A stretch of DNA of 11,817 nucleotides from Gloeopeniophorella convolvens (GCA_022496205.1 WTXD01000346.1:1-11817); one strand, 5' to 3'; counted from the first letter of the stretch, positions 1 to 9,445 are shown. Notes: generated from the letters alone by a model not told the origin. Made by a program: numbers and translations.

Positions 1-2084
1 GTGGACCTTTGACGGATCCTGCGTGAAGTAACCTCTCTCAAGTCCCTCGAAATAGGACCTACGAATCTCGTAAATCAACTTGAGCCCCGGTCCAAGACCT
101 TTACTACGTACCACTGACGGCCCAGATCCCCTGCTTGATCCGAAGTTTCGACCTGAAGTTCCAGAACTGCAATTCCTTCATAAACTACATGTAAATCGCT
201 CGCCGTAGGGACTCACGATCCATCCAACCCCTTGACTGTATGCGAGTTTCTGGGCATCGGCCCACATGAACAGGAAATCATCGGTTGCATCGAATTGCGT
301 CGTAACAGCCCATTCTCCAAACCACAGTGGCGAGTTACCAACTGCAGCGTCGTCTTGTACGCGTTGAAGGTCTGTACGTGATTGCGTTAGAGGTGTGCTG
401 GATGAAGAGTCTGTGGACATACTGCAGATGCTGCGCATGTATGCATCCGGGTTTGCATCGGCTACGCCCTAAGAGATAATGAGTACCTGGGTTGCTGGTG
501 GATACACGGACGCCACATACACCAAAACTATAAGCATCAAATTAGCAAGTTGCAGAAAGAACGTCTGGGTCAACCGACCTGTAGTAGAGGTGATTGTCGT
601 ATGCTTGAGGACCGATCGCAGCCGCCGCAGGGTTGGCGGGATTGTTGTGCTGCCAGTTGATATCCATAATATTGGTCGTCAAAGCAGAGCGTCCTCTAGC
701 AGCTGTGGGGTCTAGAATGCTGAATCCCAACTCAGGAGCCATCCTTATCAGGATTGGGATCGCCTGTGCCACGGCCTTGACAGCCGCGCTGTTTGGTATA
801 AAAATCCCGGAGCTGCCTGCGGTCTGCGCGTGAGCGAAAGCAACAGTCAAGTTGGCTCCCGAGGGCGGTTTGATTTCGGCGTGTCCCGGAACAGAAATGC
901 CAAGAAGCAGCTCGGCAGCTCGAACTGTCTGGACGAAGTTCTTTTGGACTAAGCGAGGAGAATATATCAGCAAAGGGACTTAGTTTGAGTTTAGCAGACG
1001 AACATTCGCCATAACCAGGCGTCTGAGAGGCATCCATTATAGGCTCGTTGACCGCCTCGATAGCGAAGACGGTAGAAAAATCGGGGTGCAGGTGAGATAA
1101 TATGGTCATGACTGCTGTCCAAGTCAAAGCGCGCCCGTAATTATAATCGGTCTAGTATGGATAGGTTAGCTTTTTCGGTCAATGCCAAGGTTCATTGGCT
1201 CACATAGAATTGCACGTCCGACGTGCAACTGATTCAAGTGAGCCCACCTCACTTGCGAAAAATGTTTCAACACTCACTTTCCTGTGAACATCTGTCCTGG
1301 GGTTTGTACCCCGGGAAGTGCATGGTGGTCAAGAATGGCTTGGATCCCAGCGTCCTTGAGCATTTTGAGACCGTTCGTCTGCCAATTTGGATGCCTCAGT
1401 GAACAAATATCCCATGAAAGCGAACGGGATGTTTACTAGATATTTGATCCCTCCGCGCGGGAAAGCCTCGTTTGGTCGATCTACAAGAGCCTCGACAATC
1501 CAATAGCCGAGCTTGGTGGTGGTTTAGAATGCGTGGTATATATGTGAGATAGAAACTCACTGGGATCCGGGCAGTATTTATCCCCGCAGCCTTCAGCTTG
1601 TTCACATCATCTTGCGTGAACCAGGTAGCCCTGACACCACGTTAGAGCGACATACACCGATCCAAAGAGACGAAGCCTCACCAGTGCTGGGCGAACTTCT
1701 GGTCGACGGTATCTGGATACGCCTTTGCGAAAGCGCTGACATCCCAATCAGACAATCGGACGGCTTTAGCGATAACTGTTAACTCACGACTCCGTGGCGA
1801 TGCAGGTCGAACAATCGCTACAACTCTGGCCACCCATTGCCTCCCATTCTACCGACAAAATTAGCCCCAAAGCAATAACATTGAGTGCCATTCGTCCAGG
1901 CACCCACCCGCTGGGAGCATCCATGCTTCCAGTACTAGCCTGAATACCGCGTCAGAATCATCGAGAGCCTGAAGGATGCACTGACTAACCATGAACCAAG
2001 GTTGACACCGTAAATTTTCTTGGGAGAAGCTGCCGCGGATTGCAGGAACCCCAAGGCCGCGAGAGCAAGGAGTGAGAAGCGCAT
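1..2084 (-). CDS. Secreted GH5 glucanase (exo-beta-1,3-glucanase-like), 3' end cut, one frameshift
   Basis: Glycoside hydrolase family 5, closest in pattern to fungal exo-beta-1,3-glucanases (GH5_9), acting outside the cell on beta-glucan. Exons, 5' to 3': 2084-1990, 1939-1908, 1848-1788, 1735-1682, 1630-1561, 1511-1437, 1378-1278, 1228-1204, 1151-1004, 948-579, 527-521, 468-423, 371-217, 166-112, 58-1; all introns are 49-59 nt, GT..AG and phase-consistent. Residues 1-19 form a signal peptide (MRFSLLALAALGFLQSAAA). Then come GVNLGSWLVLEAWMLPAEW (about 26-44), GINTARIP (97-104), LDHHALPG, the acid/base Glu207 in VNEP, MDINWQHNNP, YDNHLYY, and the nucleophile Glu381 in LWFGEW. After FWNF (414-417) the family-like continuation VETSDQAGDLGRQW and SYFEGL is one base out of frame. 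About 450 residues are visible, so only a short C-terminus is missing. Family assignment is secure. Exact substrate (beta-1,3 or beta-1,6) is inferred. Confidence 0.92.
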
Positions 2085-2120
2085 ATCGACTTGGAGGGTA
2101 CTGAACAGAGAAAAACCTCC

Positions 2121-2127
2121 TTAAATA
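2121..2127 (-). promoter_or_regulatory. Possible TATA box of the GH5 gene
   Basis: Read on the minus strand this is TATTTAA, lying 37-43 nt upstream of the GH5 start codon at 2084, a reasonable distance for a fungal core promoter. Position and sequence are the only support. Confidence 0.4.
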
Positions 2128-2842
2128 CCCTTCCACACCCTCGCGGAGCTGGCTGAGGAAGCAGCCTGAAGTCTGACCATGTGCCGAGGTGCGTCTCAGC
2201 ACGAAGCATGCAGTCGACGTGGCTCGGCGTGGTCAGATCGGTGTGCGCCACGCGCTGGCGTACTCTGGCAGAGGTCAGGCGGCGAAGAGAGGGCGCGGGG
2301 TGCGGAGGTAGACACGCTCGTGACCGCGTTACTACCCGAATTGGGGCATTTTCCGGCGCGACCGCTTCGTTCATGCAGTGATGTCTGGCGGACGAGCCTC
2401 GATTCAGGATCACCATCCGCCGAAAAGCATCAGAAGGAGGTATAAGGAAAAAATGCGACTTTACAGGGAGATGCCCTGAATACCTGACGAGTGCGACAAA
2501 GCCTGGGGTCGGGGATGTAAGTCGCCGAAGAATGCCCATGAGGTGACTACGGTTGTCTACCAGTCGTCGTCCCGTAACACCGACGGAAGTGTTCCTCAAG
2601 ATAGCCTGACTCGGAGCAAGAAAGAACTGTTGGCGCTACTTCTATTGGCGGTGTGGCCCAAGGCATGCTGTAAGATGACGAGGGCAAGATGAACGTTGAC
2701 TTGAGGGAAGGTCCCGGGTTGGGGAGCCGGATTGCCGATACGATCATGATGGCCGTCGTGCTTACGTCAGACACGGAGATAGGCGGAATGGCACTCGGCG
2801 CCACTCAGCGCGCGCCACTTCGCTCATCATCCAACTGCGCAT

Positions 2843-2870
2843 GCTTGAACAGGCTTGAACGGGCTTGAAC
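2843..2870. repeat. Short tandem repeat, GCTTGAAC x3
   Basis: Three copies of GCTTGAAC follow one another at 10-nt spacing (2843, 2853, 2863), separated by AG and GG. It is too short to assign a role. Confidence 0.7.
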
Positions 2871-3018
2871 TGCTACCGCTAGTTGTGCCTGTTTGTGCCA
2901 TCTTCTCCGAAAGGACAATTACAGCGCTCTAATGGTATGAGGACAAGTATACTCGCGTGACCGGCGCACCTCATGGTACCCTGGGTCCGTGATTGTCTCT
3001 GCGACGTCCCGTGGGTAA

Positions 3019-3040
3019 TGCCAGGTAAGTGCCAGGTAAC
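3019..3040. repeat. 11-bp direct tandem repeat
   Basis: TGCCAGGTAAG is followed directly by TGCCAGGTAAC, so ten of eleven bases repeat. Each copy resembles a 5' splice site (AG/GTAAG), but no coding frame leads into it. Confidence 0.6.
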
Positions 3041-3614
3041 GCCCCAACCTTGTTTGCTGACGGTTTCCGTAGTGTTGGAATATAGCCGCGGAATAGCCTG
3101 TCCATCATCAACCCGCACCTTTATCTCCTGCCGTGCTTCCTTGACCCGCCGATCAGCAGGTATATCAGCTCGCATCTCGTGGGGCCCCGCAGGACCTCGT
3201 GATACGAACCTCTTGATCTCTCTGGCCCGTGTTCTGTCGCTGCACCTTCTCCCTCTACCAGCCCCTACCCTGATCTCACGATGTCGCCGCCGCTTATACT
3301 TGGTTTCACGACCGCCTGCTCCCGAAGCGCTCCTCAGCTTCTTCCAAACGACGAACCGGACTGCTCCGGAAGAACTGTGCTATATCTGCCACCACATGGG
3401 GTGATGCGTCACCTGCTGGGGGAAATCTTTGTATGCTATTGATAGTGGGGGCGAGATGGTCTCCTGCGCCATGTGCCAGTGCTTGGGGAACTCATGAAGA
3501 CGCTCGGAACACTCGGAGACGATTGCCTCGTGCCATCCTTAAAAGCTCGCAGCCCTCCCTCCGGTTTCTGCACGGTGCTTCAGTCGCCCGCCCCCTCGTG
3601 GCCTATTGTCTGCC

Positions 3615-4727
3615 ATGTTGTTCTGCGTCACTGCGGCTCTCACGCTCATCGGGCTCGCTCAAGCGGCTGTAATCACGAAACGGCAAGGCATCACGACGCT
3701 CTCATCTTCACAGATCGAGGCATTCAAGCCGTTTTCGTTGTACGCAGCGGCTGCGTATTGTAATCCCTCTGCGACGCTCTCCTGGTCATGCGGAGGTTTG
3801 TACAAAGGGCTCTTCGACTTGACATCTGTTTGTCTGACTGTTCGCAACTGCAGATTTCTGTGAGGGAAACCCGAGTTTCCAACCGTTTGCATCTGGTGGG
3901 GACGGATCGGCCACCCAATTCTGTGCGTCTATTTCCTAAGAATAGTAGGCTCGCGCTAAAAAAAGTTTGTACCTATATAGGGTTCGTTGGATGGGATGCC
4001 AGCTTGAACTCGGTCATTGTGGCGCATCAAGGCACAAACCCGACCCAGTTGTAAGAATATGTTGATGTAGAAGGGTGATCGGAAATCACTGATGGTTTCC
4101 CTCAGCCTCGCAGATTTGACTGATGTTGACTTCTTCCTGGCAAATTTGGATTCGACTCTTTTCCCGGGTCTCTCTTCCTCCATACAGGTGCACAACGGAT
4201 TCGCTGCGGAGCAAGCAAAGTATGGAATTCTAATACTGTAGAGAATTTATTCTAATGCCGCTCCTAGGACTGCAACGACTATCCTCTCTGCTGTCGAGAC
4301 ACTCCTTAGCCAACACGGATCCACCTCGGTGACGGTTACCGGCCACTCACTTGGGGCAGCTCTCGCGCTGCTCGATGCCGTCTATCTCCCGCTACACCTC
4401 CCGCAGGGAACCAGTGTGAAAATGATCGGATACGGCCTCCCGCGTGTCGGCAACCCTGCCTTTGCGGCCTACGTAGACGCGACCGCGCACGTGACGCACA
4501 TCAACAACGAGGAGGATCCCGTCCCGATCGTGCCCGGCCGCTTCCTCGGCTTCGCCCACCCGGCGGGCGAGGTACATATTCAGGACTCCCGGAAGTGGGT
4601 TTCATGCCCCGGCGAGGACAACACATCCACGTCATGCACGGTCGGAGACGTGCCCAACGTGATTGAGAGTGACCTCGTCGATCACTTGGGTCCGTACGAC
4701 GACAACATTTTCATGGGCCTGTGTTGA
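3615..4727 (+). CDS. Secreted class-3 lipase (alpha/beta hydrolase)
   Basis: Triacylglycerol lipase or feruloyl-esterase-like enzyme of the lipase class 3 family, secreted, hydrolysing ester bonds. Exons: 3615-3795, 3854-3922, 3981-4050, 4106-4219, 4268-4727; introns are 58, 58, 55 and 48 nt and phases agree, giving 297 aa, normal for the family. Residues 1-17 are a signal peptide (MLFCVTAALTLIGLAQA). Lys-Arg at 22-23 is a likely Kex2-type propeptide site. Further motifs are FVGWDASLNSVIVAHQGT (85-102), the elbow GHSLG with Ser172, GLPRVGNPAF, Asp228 in NNEEDPVPIVP, and His248 in GEVHIQD, completing the Ser-Asp-His triad. An in-frame ATG at 3615 precedes the signal peptide directly. For intron 2 I chose the donor at 3923 (gtgcgt) because it restores QFWFVGWD; a donor four bases later would break the frame. 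It converges with the channel gene. Lipase and feruloyl esterase activity cannot be told apart here. Confidence 0.95.
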
Positions 4728-4810
4728 TGACTTGACGAGAACGAGACGAGTTGGGAACGCTTGGTTCTGTGTATTGTGACAATGCGCTTTTTTCTGTACT
4801 TGTAACTTGT

Positions 4811-4820
4811 AATTATTAAA
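4811..4820 (+). terminator. Possible polyadenylation signal of the lipase
   Basis: AATTATTAAA lies 84 nt after the lipase stop codon, in an AT-rich patch of the otherwise gene-free 225-nt convergent spacer (4728-4952). Fungal poly(A) signals are loose, so this is a weak call. Confidence 0.3.
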
Positions 4821-4952
4821 GCAAAGGATGCCTTGCGTGCGCTGTTCAGATACTTTGCAGGCACCCCAAGTCGAACCCACACAATATACCAGTGGAAATA
4901 AGTTACACACCACGAATCTACTGCTTACCTGCCAGCGCGCCTCCGGCATCTG

Positions 4953-6624
4953 TTAGCTCCTCGCGTCATCGTCTCGCTCCAGTATTCGTCGGAGCAGCGT
5001 GCTTTGCGTGTCCATCGCTGCGCGGAGCTCCGCGAGTTGTGCGGCAAGCGCATCCTGCGACTCTGCGAGCTGGCGGTATGCTCCATCAAGCTCGCGCCCT
5101 GATGGCTCATCGAAGGTATTTGCTTGGGTGCGTAGGCGCGTGAGGAAGCGCGGCGTCTGTGGAGACTAAATGCAAGAGTCAACGCGAGCTGAACGGTGCA
5201 AATTCGAGGTTTCTACGTACATGTGCTGCAAGGTTGTAGGGTGTTTGCGGCGGTTGCCCACTTGTCATCTCGTTCCAGACAATGCTGAATTCGCGCCCGA
5301 GGACGAAAGATGGCAGAGCGATCAAGAGCAGGCCAAAAACGAGCAGAGGCAGGGTGATGAGTCGCCCGAAGAACGAGCGCGGCGTAATTTCACCGTAGCC
5401 CACAGTGGAGATTGCTATATCAACAACTTAACATCGGGCCTTGCAACGGTCTTTGAGAAAGATACGCACTGACTATGACAAACCTGCGAGCGGGGAACGG
5501 TCAGGCGCGTCCCCAGATGGAATTCTAACGACGTACCAAGCAGCTGCTGGGATGGACTGTATGCCGTTCGCTGAGTCTGGATATATGGATGTAGCAAAGG
5601 ATTACTGACTGCAAACTGCGATGGATCACCGTCCGAGTTGATGAATGTCTCAAGCGTGTCATCCCAGGTGCCGCGCTCGATAAAATATCTAGATGCAATT
5701 GTGAGTCGAAGGACGCACATAAAAGGTATCAGCGTACAAGAGAGTGCTGAACACGACCACAACCATGATCACGAAGAAGCCGAGAGCAAGCAGGGCGTGT
5801 TGTGAGCGCCGGAACGAGAGGTACATAACCTCTATCGTTCTACAGGTACAATCGTGAGCACCAAGATAGGTAGCCGAGAAAAGGGTACTGCTCACAGAAG
5901 AAGGGTGTTGTTGTAACGGAATGGCCGGAAGACGCGAAGGAGCCGGAACGTGCGAAGGATGGAGAAGCGGAACAGCGTCGACTGAAGAAGAACGGTAAGT
6001 CAATGAAGCTGATCAATCTTGGTGTCAAGTCAAGCTACGCACGGTATCCTTCTGCAGTGCGATCTCGATGTAGTAAGGCAGGATGGCGAGGAGGTCTATG
6101 ATACCGAAGAATGCTGCGGATTCGAATAGTGGTCAGCCTCGACTTTGCTATCGACGAAACTTTTCTGAGGACACACATCCAAACCAGTTGAAGAAGCTGG
6201 ACCACGAGAAGCTGGTCGCGACGCATCGTGCGACATACTCAACTGTGAAGAGGGCGACGACACTGGTCTCAAGTCCAAACCACATGCCGCCCGGGATGGA
6301 GTGGAAGGCAGGAACGGTCTCGAGGATGGTAACGAGGGCCGAGAATGCGATGAGCGCCGTCACGAAGACATGGATGAGGACGGCTGCGGGGGATGAGTTG
6401 GGTCTTTCGAGGAGGTTGTACAGGTCGCGTCGCCAGGCGGGTGTTATGGTAGCCTGGGTAGAGGGCGGCGGATCATCGTCGTTGTGCTCCGAAGTGTGCG
6501 AGGGCGATGGTCGGCGCGAAATCCCAGGTTGGTCGGTAAAGACATCTGGGAGATGTGTGCGCGAGTGGTTGAGGAAGGGGAGTGTGTCGAGGGGAATAGT
6601 TGACGTGGTGGTCATTGAAGTCAT
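4953..6624 (-). CDS. Voltage-gated potassium channel, six-transmembrane
   Basis: Kv-type potassium channel subunit, expected to work as a membrane tetramer. Exons: 6624-6177, 6113-6043, 5981-5896, 5839-5738, 5688-5610, 5556-5537, 5483-5470, 5414-5221, 5165-4953; all phases agree, 408 aa. The N-terminus (1-78) is Ser/Thr/Pro-rich and has no T1/BTB-like segment. S1 is about 81-104, S2 114-136, S3 151-168 (FFGIIDLLAILPYYIEI). S4 is 176-196, with Arg183, 186, 189, 192 and 195 spaced every three residues. S5 is 217-238. The pore helix is 264-275, the selectivity filter TVGYGE 277-282, and S6 293-318. Residues 366-400 (YRQLAESQDALAAQLAELRA...) have a heptad character and may form a C-terminal coiled coil for tetramer assembly. 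Single-pore 6TM architecture separates it from the two-pore TOK channels. The start is the first ATG in frame; ATG 6615 three codons later is an alternative. Confidence 0.92.
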
Positions 6625-6668
6625 TGAAGACGCTCTGCAGCTCCGACGACTTGTTCACCAACACCATC
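6625..6668. promoter_or_regulatory. 44-bp bidirectional interval between channel and COX23 starts
   Basis: The channel start codon (6624, minus) and the proposed COX23 start codon (6669, plus) are separated by only 44 bases. Core promoters and 5' UTRs of the two divergent genes must therefore share this interval or reach into each other's transcribed region. No TATA-like element is visible in it. Confidence 0.55.
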
Positions 6669-7076
6669 ATGTCCGACTCACCCTTGCCCGCGTGGTCACT
6701 CCAAAGGATTACAAGCAGACATTTCAGGTACTCAACCACAGATACCCCTCGCTGCCTTGCTGATATGATATATGCGTTCAGAAACGTTCTGTAACCTCGG
6801 AATTCGCAGAGTGCGTATCCGAGTCGATGCTCGTCCATCGGCGCACGCGTCTGACTGGTCCACCTCCTAGCCATGTGAGGTGGCGTCCAAAGCATCCATG
6901 GACTGTCTCAATCGCAACAACTATGATCGTGACAAGTGCCTAGACTTCTTCCAGGCCTACCGCGATTGTAAGAAGGCGTGGGTCTGTTCTACACCCTCCT
7001 TGTGTCGCACGCATTATGCTCACCCCTTCCCGAGATGGAGCAGCGTAAGGCAGACCGTCGCGCTGGGAAGTACTGA
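6669..7076 (+). CDS. COX23: COX23-type twin CX9C mitochondrial assembly protein, possibly frameshifted
   Basis: Small intermembrane-space protein of the COX23/CHCHD7 group, which supports cytochrome c oxidase assembly and is imported by the Mia40 disulfide relay. Exons: 6669-6727, 6782-6814 (or -6810), 6871-6981, 7035-7076; introns 53-60 nt. Exon 3 holds both motifs: C-EVASKASMD-C and C-LDFFQAYRD-C, each with nine residues between cysteines, followed by KKAW and, across the last intron, MEQRKADRRAGKY and stop. Exon 1 starts MSDSPLPA, but VTPKDYKQTFQ just after it, which joins in frame to exon 2 (KRSVTSEFA), is read one base away; this implies a lost base near 6690. At intron 2, donor 6815 (gtatcc) keeps the frame and gives EFAECPCEV. 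The better donor 6811 (gtgcgt) would give the family-like EFADPCEV only with one more C. CMC-type twin CX9C proteins are less likely alternatives. Confidence 0.82.
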
Positions 7077-7146
7077 CGGTACACTTTTCTGCTGACAATA
7101 TCGAGTCGTATCTGCTGAATGGTATAGCTATTATTGCATCTCATTA

Positions 7147-9402
7147 TCACGTCTCCCGCTTCGACCCCTGTGCTCCTGTCTGTTTCTCCGGCGACCAAAC
7201 GCCAGGCCCGAAATCGCGGGGTCCTAGAGCTTCATCGACGACGTGCATGATTGCCAAGACCTTCTCTTCATCCCACGGCCGTCCGACGATCTGCACGCCC
7301 ACGGGCAGCCCGTGCATTGCCTTGGGATCATACTTTGCCTGGTCGCCGTAAAGTATCTTCTCGAGCATCGGCGAACCACCTCCTGGTGCATCGCGCCACG
7401 CGTCGGACAACGCGTCGCGCTCCGCGTCGACACGTGTCACGGGGACTACGCCCACCGGAGAGTCCACAAGATTATATATCATCGTTGAGCCCGCCAGCGG
7501 CGAGAGTTGATCGGTTGTGTCGTGCGGGAGCGCCGGTGAGGCCTGGACTGGCGCGATCACTACGTCCAACGCAGGATTCGGTGCGTCCCAGAAATGGGCA
7601 CGCGTCTCTTGTTCGAAGGCGACTCTGTCCGCGACGCAGTCGTAGTACTCGCGCACGGTTTTGCGTCTTGAATGCCCGATGATCGAGGCGAAGATCTCGT
7701 CGCCGATGACCGTCCGGATGAACCATCTCGCAGACGCTTGCACGAAACCTGTGAATTATCTGTCAGGGGGCGCTGGTAGCAAGTATGATGTTTAGTCTTT
7801 ACCAGGCATTCTGGGCCAAAGAGTCATGGTGCGCAGCGAAGATTCCTGTTATATGTTAGTGAGGGGCAGATGGCAGCCGATTTCCCGAGTATACGCACCA
7901 CCTTGTCTCGGCCAAGAGGCGATAGCCACTTTTCAAATCCATCTGCTGAGGTGAAGTCGGTGAAGAGGGCCGTAGCTCGAATCGCTAAAAGAAACCTGAG
8001 TCGTTCTATCAGACTCGTGCGACGGCATACGGAGACGCACCATCGGGCGATTCAATCTCGACACACTCGTGTCCAGCCTTGCGCAGGGCTGCAACTGTTT
8101 CCAGCACGGCCCTGTGAGTGGCAGGAGAACCCTTGATTACATTGTCTACACACATCAGCTAAGCAAAGTCTTCGTCGTCTGGACAAACGAGACGCACCGT
8201 TGAGGAAGTACCCGAAGCGTAGTTTCTTAGGAAGGGTCACATCGCGATATGGCACTGGTGCAGGGAAGTACCCGCGCCCGCTGCCGCGCTCTCCTATAAG
8301 GATGCGTGCCAAGCACTCGACGTCCGCGACTGAGCGGCCCATGGGGCCAGCGACAACGCGGATAGCCTCGAAGCCAGGGTTCGGCTCTACGAAACCAACG
8401 CATACATTCGTGAGCACGTCGTAGCCCCAGAACTGCAGCTCGCCACGCACCGGAGGTCCCTTCATACGACACGCGTGCCTGCCCCGGCCTGAGCGCATAC
8501 AACCCACAATAGCCAGACGGGATGCGGATGCTCCCGCCGATGTCCGAACCAATGCCGAGCGCCGCGCCATCTGTCGCGAGCAGCGCACCTTCGCCGCCTG
8601 ACGAGCCGCCTGGGGTGTGAGCGGCCGACCACGGGTTGAGCGTGGGGCCCCAGAGTGGGTTCGAATTCTCGAATGAGATCAGCGTCTGCGGGACGTTTGT
8701 CTTCACGATGGGTATGGCGCCGGCAGCGCGTACGGCGGTGACAACCTGTGTAAGAGCGCCCATTACGCAAAGTTAGATGAGATGTGCACGTTAAGGAGAC
8801 GCAAACGTACGACTGCATCATCCTTTGCTGGTTTATGTGCCCACTGCGTGAACCCGATCGTGTTATCGACGCCTGCTATGTGGACTGACCATTGGCATGT
8901 GAGTCACAGTCTACGCTTGAGGCGTTCTATGGGACGTACATTGATCCTTAATGCTCATGGGGACGCCGTGAAGCGGCCCCTTCAGCTTCCCCGTCTCCGC
9001 AAATTCGGCATCGAGCTTGCGTGCCTCTTCGCGTGCTTGTTCGATCAATACTGTCCTACACGTGAGTCAATAGGCCAGATGGAGGGCGCGACAGTAGCCA
9101 CCTTCTGTCAGACAGTTAGTTGCTTCCTGCGCTTGGGCAGCGCGGGCCAGGTAGGCTTCAACCACGTCGGAGGCAGTCCAGGTGCCCGCTTGGATGTTCT
9201 TCACGATCTGGGTCGCTACGAGCCAATTAGTCAACTGCAAGTGAGGCGCAGCATGAAGGAGACGCGACACACCAGACGCGTTGAGGTATGTTTGGTGCTT
9301 TTCCGCAGAGAAGGCTGGCGCCTTGGCAAGTGCATCGGCGCGCTGAGCAAGCTTCAAGTCGATGCTATCGTAGTAGGATTGGGGAGCACCGAAGGGCCAC
9401 AT
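7147..9402 (-). CDS. Amidase-signature hydrolase, copy 1 (complete)
   Basis: Amidase signature family enzyme, hydrolysing a carboxamide with a Lys-cisSer-Ser triad; likely cytosolic, as there is no signal peptide. Exons: 9402-9271, 9207-9102, 9050-8940, 8884-8811, 8745-8451, 8386-8198, 8145-8041, 7984-7899, 7845-7803, 7748-7147; introns 51-65 nt, phases agree, 580 aa, normal for fungal acetamidase/FAAH-type proteins. Catalytic residues are Lys114 in GVPMSIKDQ, Ser189 in GGSSGGEGAL and nucleophile Ser213 in SDIGGSIRIPSG. The spacings 114-213 and 189-213 equal those of the mammalian FAAH triad (142/217/241). The C-terminal domain has GVQIVGRPWDEEKVLAIM. The start gives MWPFGAPQSYYD, with a TATA-like element 44 nt upstream. 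It converges with COX23 (70 bp apart) and sits in tandem with a second copy. Substrate (short-chain amide, fatty-acid amide or other) cannot be read from sequence. Confidence 0.95.
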
Positions 9403-9445
9403 TGTATTGGGGATGGAAGTTTGCGCCAGGCTTACACACCACCTG

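Larger units (their letters stand above)
2128..3614. other. Gene-poor stretch between GH5 and lipase
   Basis: About 1.5 kb between the GH5 and lipase start codons, which point away from each other, so both upstream regions lie here. Open frames exist on both strands (for example 1985-2599 minus, 2973-3404 plus), but none shows a domain, a signal peptide or a plausible exon chain. The stretch holds two very short tandem repeats (2843-2870 and 3019-3040) and one coding-like but broken segment near 2625-2820. The last 100 bases before the lipase are pyrimidine-rich, as in many fungal core promoters, with a weak TTAAAAG near 3539-3545. Confidence 0.5.

Noticed and set aside
1985..2599. 204-codon open frame on the minus strand overlapping the GH5 start
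   Set aside because: It runs through the GH5 first exon in another frame and into its promoter, shows no domain, and the GH5 model with a signal peptide explains the region better.
2843..3040. Short direct repeats as possible CRISPR or transposon ends
   Set aside because: Units are 8-11 bp with two or three copies and no spacers, terminal inverted repeats or transposase; the genome is eukaryotic.
2973..3404. 143-codon plus-strand open frame
   Set aside because: No recognisable motif, odd Ser/Leu/Arg/Pro-rich composition, no plausible exon partners; likely chance in GC-rich spacer.
3927..3948. A 22-nt intron in the lipase that would also keep the frame
   Set aside because: It is far below the usual size here and would insert ALALKKVCTYIG; the 58-nt intron 3923-3980 gives the expected QFWFVGWD.
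6083..6763. 226-codon plus-strand open frame
   Set aside because: Mostly antisense to channel exons 1-2, whose S1-S3 segments are clear. Only its last part coincides with COX23 exon 1.
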